Shown here in pieces: positions 15,449 to 17,139 of a stretch of DNA of 17,139 nt. How positions within the stretch are numbered: the stretch's first letter is position 1; the number at the start of each line of letters is the position of its first letter. A model generated the notes under the pieces. The model ran no database searches. It saw nothing but the letters and a program-made list of their open reading frames with translations, and was not told the DNA's origin. The DNA is from CAVPRW01 sp046727435 [NCBI: bacterium] (GTDB taxonomy: Bacteria > Tectomicrobia > Entotheonellia > J063), in the NCBI GenBank assembly GCA_046727435.1, contig JBKPCR010000410.1, positions 1 to 17,139 on the forward strand, written 5' to 3'. The position numbers and the translations under genes were made by a program.

Positions 15449-16144
15449 ATGGAGGAAGCACAGCTGACGGCGCCTGGCTTCGCTCAGTCCGCCCGAATTC
15501 AACGGCGCGCAGTCGTCATCCCAGAGATCAATGAGCCTTTCCTCAAGCGTCCCTTCGATATGGGCCTTGCCGGACTGGGTCTCCTGCTCTCGGCACCACT
15601 TTGGGTCGTGGCTTCTTTAGCGATCAAACTGGAGGATGGCGGACCTGTGTTCTTCCGTCAGGAGCGCTGGGGGCGGGGGAAACATCCGATACGCGTGTAT
15701 AAGTTCCGTACCATGGTCCCGAACGCTAACCCAGATGGGGTGACCGTCCAAGCGACGGCAGACGACCCCAGGATTACCCTAGTGGGGAAGATTCTCAGGG
15801 CAACGGCATTCGATGAAATCCCGCAACTCCTCAATATCTGGAATGGAGAAATGAGTTTTGTCGGCCCCCGTGCTCTGCCCATGAATGAACGGCAGATACG
15901 CGAGCACAGCGAAGAAATCCCGGATGCACAGATCCCCGGCTTTGAGGAACGCCTGCGGGTTAGGCCGGGCTTAACAGGGATCGCACAGATCTGGGCCCAG
16001 CGTGATATTCCACGCCGACACAAGTTCAAATATGACCTTCTCTATCTCAAGAAGCAAAGCCTCTGGTTCGACCTGAAGCTAATTGTGCTGTCATTTTGGA
16101 TTACTGTCCGGGGCAAGTGGGAGGCGCGAGGAGAAAAGTTCTAG
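15449..16144 (+). CDS. Polyprenyl-phosphate sugar-1-phosphate transferase (bacterial sugar transferase)
   Basis: From the ATG at 15449 (GAGAGAGAGG seven bases upstream) the protein has 231 residues; a GTG at 15422 would add nine. It contains only the catalytic module: LKRPFDMGLAGLGLLLSAPL (32-51, re-entrant membrane helix), YKFRTMVPNA (84-93), DDPRITLVGKILR (105-117), the DE dyad in FDEIPQLLNIWNGEMSFVGP (121-140), and RVRPGLTGIAQIW (170-182). The extra N-terminal membrane helices of WcaJ/WbaP-type enzymes are absent, so it belongs to the small monotopic group. It should move a hexose-1-phosphate from a UDP-sugar to undecaprenyl phosphate, the first membrane step of repeat-unit synthesis. Last of the asnB-glycosyltransferase-transferase group. 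The sugar is unknown. Confidence 0.92.
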   Translation: MEEAQLTAPGFAQSARIQRRAVVIPEINEPFLKRPFDMGLAGLGLLLSAPLWVVASLAIKLEDGGPVFFRQERWGRGKHPIRVYKFRTMVPNANPDGVTVQATADDPRITLVGKILRATAFDEIPQLLNIWNGEMSFVGPRALPMNERQIREHSEEIPDAQIPGFEERLRVRPGLTGIAQIWAQRDIPRRHKFKYDLLYLKKQSLWFDLKLIVLSFWITVRGKWEARGEKF

Positions 16145-16208
16145 CAGGAACCCACGTCATCCCACATGGGTACAAGCCAGCCTGTGCGGTGCTGCAGGGG
16201 TCGGTCCC

Positions 16209-16430
16209 ATGGTAACCAGCGCCGAGCTGGATCGGCTGCAGCGTTTGAACTTTGGTTTACGGACGCTTCAGGAGCAGGTAACTCCCGACGTCATCGCCCG
16301 TGAACTTGGGCGCGATGATCCCCAGGATGCGGTACTGGTCTCGCAATAGCTCCGCGCCACCGCCGGTCGCGATGCCGCCGTGGCATCGATGATTGCGCTC
16401 TACAAAGACGTGATCGAGGCGCATCGGTAG
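16209..16430 (+). pseudogene. Short unassigned ORF interrupted by one in-frame TAG
   Basis: From the ATG at 16209 the frame reads MVTSAELDRLQRLNFGLRTL, then VTPDVIARELGRDDPQDAVL, to a TAG at 16347-16349. The same frame continues LRATAGRDAAVASMIALYKD, then VIEAHR, and ends at TAG 16428-16430. Both halves are helix-rich with similar composition, as expected for one 74-codon gene carrying a nonsense mutation. No family is recognised. The alternative is chance openness in GC-rich DNA; the lack of a good ribosome site does not help. Confidence 0.35.
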
Positions 16431-16755
16431 GATGGCGCCTATGATCCACGTCTTGACCTTCAGGCCGTACCCTCCAGGCATGCCATCTTGCCTCCTTCCC
16501 CTATCCCCACTTGTTGTTTCCCCATTGGCCTACCGTAGCCCGGTTAATGGCTCATGCCTCTGAAATTCCCTCTCTGCACTGTCACTTCTCTGCCCTCTTC
16601 GTTTGTCGAGGATGTCAGATTATTGACATCACCACCCTATATAGATCATATCAGATCATTTCACCCTATCACTCTCGAAGAGTTTATCTACGGTGCTCAA
16701 CTGTGGGACACCGTACGACGACTGCCTCATCGGATTGCCTGTCTGGGAGCAAGAT
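16431..16755 (+). other. Gap before the flavoprotein gene
   Basis: No gene is assigned in these 325 bases. A plus frame starting at 16554 (FVEDVRLLTSPPYIDHI...) is open but runs more than 100 bases into the flavoprotein gene and matches nothing known to me. A GGGAG ribosome site for the next gene lies at 16745-16749. No terminator is evident. Confidence 0.4.
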
Positions 16756-17139
16756 ATGAGCGTGGACGCCTATGCGGATGTGGTTGTTATCGGGGGGAGG
16801 CCGGCAGGCTCATGCTGCGCCAGAGAATTAGCCTTACGAGGATTTCATACCCTTTTGCTGGAAGAGCATGAAACCGTGGCAGCGAAGGTTCTATGTACGG
16901 GCATCATTGGTATCAACGCCTTTGAGGAGTTCCCACTGCCGTGGGAGAGCGTGGTGGGGACTCTAGGGCGCATGAAAGCGATTTCACGGTATGGCACCGA
17001 ACTCCCCTACACGCCGCCTCAGCCGATTGCTTACATCGTCGATAAAGGGGTCTTTAACTCAGCGCTGGCGACCCAGGCCAGCGACGCCGGCGCCCTGCTG
17101 CATACGTCGACACGCGCCTACGACCTCGTCATCGATGAT
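16756..17139 (+). CDS. Geranylgeranyl-reductase-type FAD-dependent oxidoreductase, 3' end outside window
   Basis: The first 128 codons are present and open to the window edge. The start ATG has GGGAG six bases upstream. The protein begins MSVDAYADVVVIGGRPAGSC, the beta-alpha-beta dinucleotide fold, then LALRGFHTLLLEEHE with the acidic strand end, VLCTGIIGINAFEEF and PPQPIAYIVDKGVFNSALA. This order matches FAD-dependent geranylgeranyl-reductase-family proteins (usually about 370-400 residues), which reduce double bonds of polyprenyl chains or related substrates. The nucleotide-binding loop reads GGRPAG (13-18): the middle glycine of GxGxxG is arginine, one base change (GGG or GGA to AGG) away from consensus. 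The protein may therefore bind FAD poorly. The link to the polysaccharide locus (polyprenyl carrier) is speculative. Confidence 0.75.
   Translation, partial: MSVDAYADVVVIGGRPAGSCCARELALRGFHTLLLEEHETVAAKVLCTGIIGINAFEEFPLPWESVVGTLGRMKAISRYGTELPYTPPQPIAYIVDKGVFNSALATQASDAGALLHTSTRAYDLVIDD

Noticed and set aside
16554-16871. 105-codon plus-strand frame before the flavoprotein
   Set aside because: It overlaps the clearly coding flavoprotein start by more than 100 bases in another frame and has no recognisable domain.
1-17139. CRISPR array, rRNA or tRNA genes, or a recognisable defence system
   Set aside because: No regularly spaced identical repeats, no rRNA-like blocks and no tRNA-like cloverleaf were noticed; toxin remnants are too damaged to count as a working defence system.

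Overview
The window is a bacterial surface-polysaccharide biosynthesis region in an unstable, accessory part of a chromosome. The intact genes encode two GT4 glycosyltransferases, an AsnB-type amidotransferase, a minimal polyprenyl-phosphate sugar transferase, SAM methyltransferases and a GT-C-like membrane protein. A Gram-negative host of moderate-to-high GC is the natural reading, but the sequence does not let me name a taxon.

Left part (1 to about 7.2 kb): mostly AT-rich and heavily decayed. It opens with the 3' part of a MetW-like methyltransferase and an intact 440-residue multipass membrane protein. Then come a frameshifted methyltransferase (2478-2878), the N-terminal piece of a polymerase- or ligase-like membrane protein (3078-3437), a degenerate IS1634/IS4-type transposase (minus strand), a very AT-rich methyltransferase pseudogene with three reading-frame breaks (4808-5619), a degenerate IS5-type transposase and a truncated IS256-type transposase. 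Between the last two IS remnants lies a short 3' fragment of a methyltransferase. Its homologue is the intact gene at 9586-10380.

Middle part (7.4-12.1 kb): an exported protein of unknown function (minus strand) faces a GT4 glycosyltransferase across a 396-bp intergenic region. That region holds three TTGAC repeats spaced exactly 10 bp apart. The glycosyltransferase overlaps the following methyltransferase by 23 bp. Next is a small toxin graveyard: an N-terminal VapC/PIN fragment (minus), a frameshifted antitoxin coupled to a PIN toxin with an internal deletion (plus), and a headless toxin-like C-terminal fragment coupled by ATGA to a small intact partner (minus).

Right part (12.1-17.1 kb): intact, GC-richer genes on the plus strand. 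An asparagine-synthetase-like protein, a second GT4 glycosyltransferase and the initiating sugar transferase follow with short gaps and probably form one transcription unit. Then comes a short ORF interrupted by TAG, and the 5' part of a geranylgeranyl-reductase-like flavoprotein that runs off the window.

Inferred pathway: the sugar transferase loads the first sugar-1-phosphate on a lipid carrier, the GT4 enzymes extend it, and the methyltransferases and the AsnB-like enzyme decorate it or its precursors. The polymerase- and methyltransferase-containing left half appears to have been eroded by IS insertion and deletion. I see no clear case for a wholly new system. The most unusual items are the toxin remnants, the duplicated methyltransferase tail and the phased TTGAC repeats.
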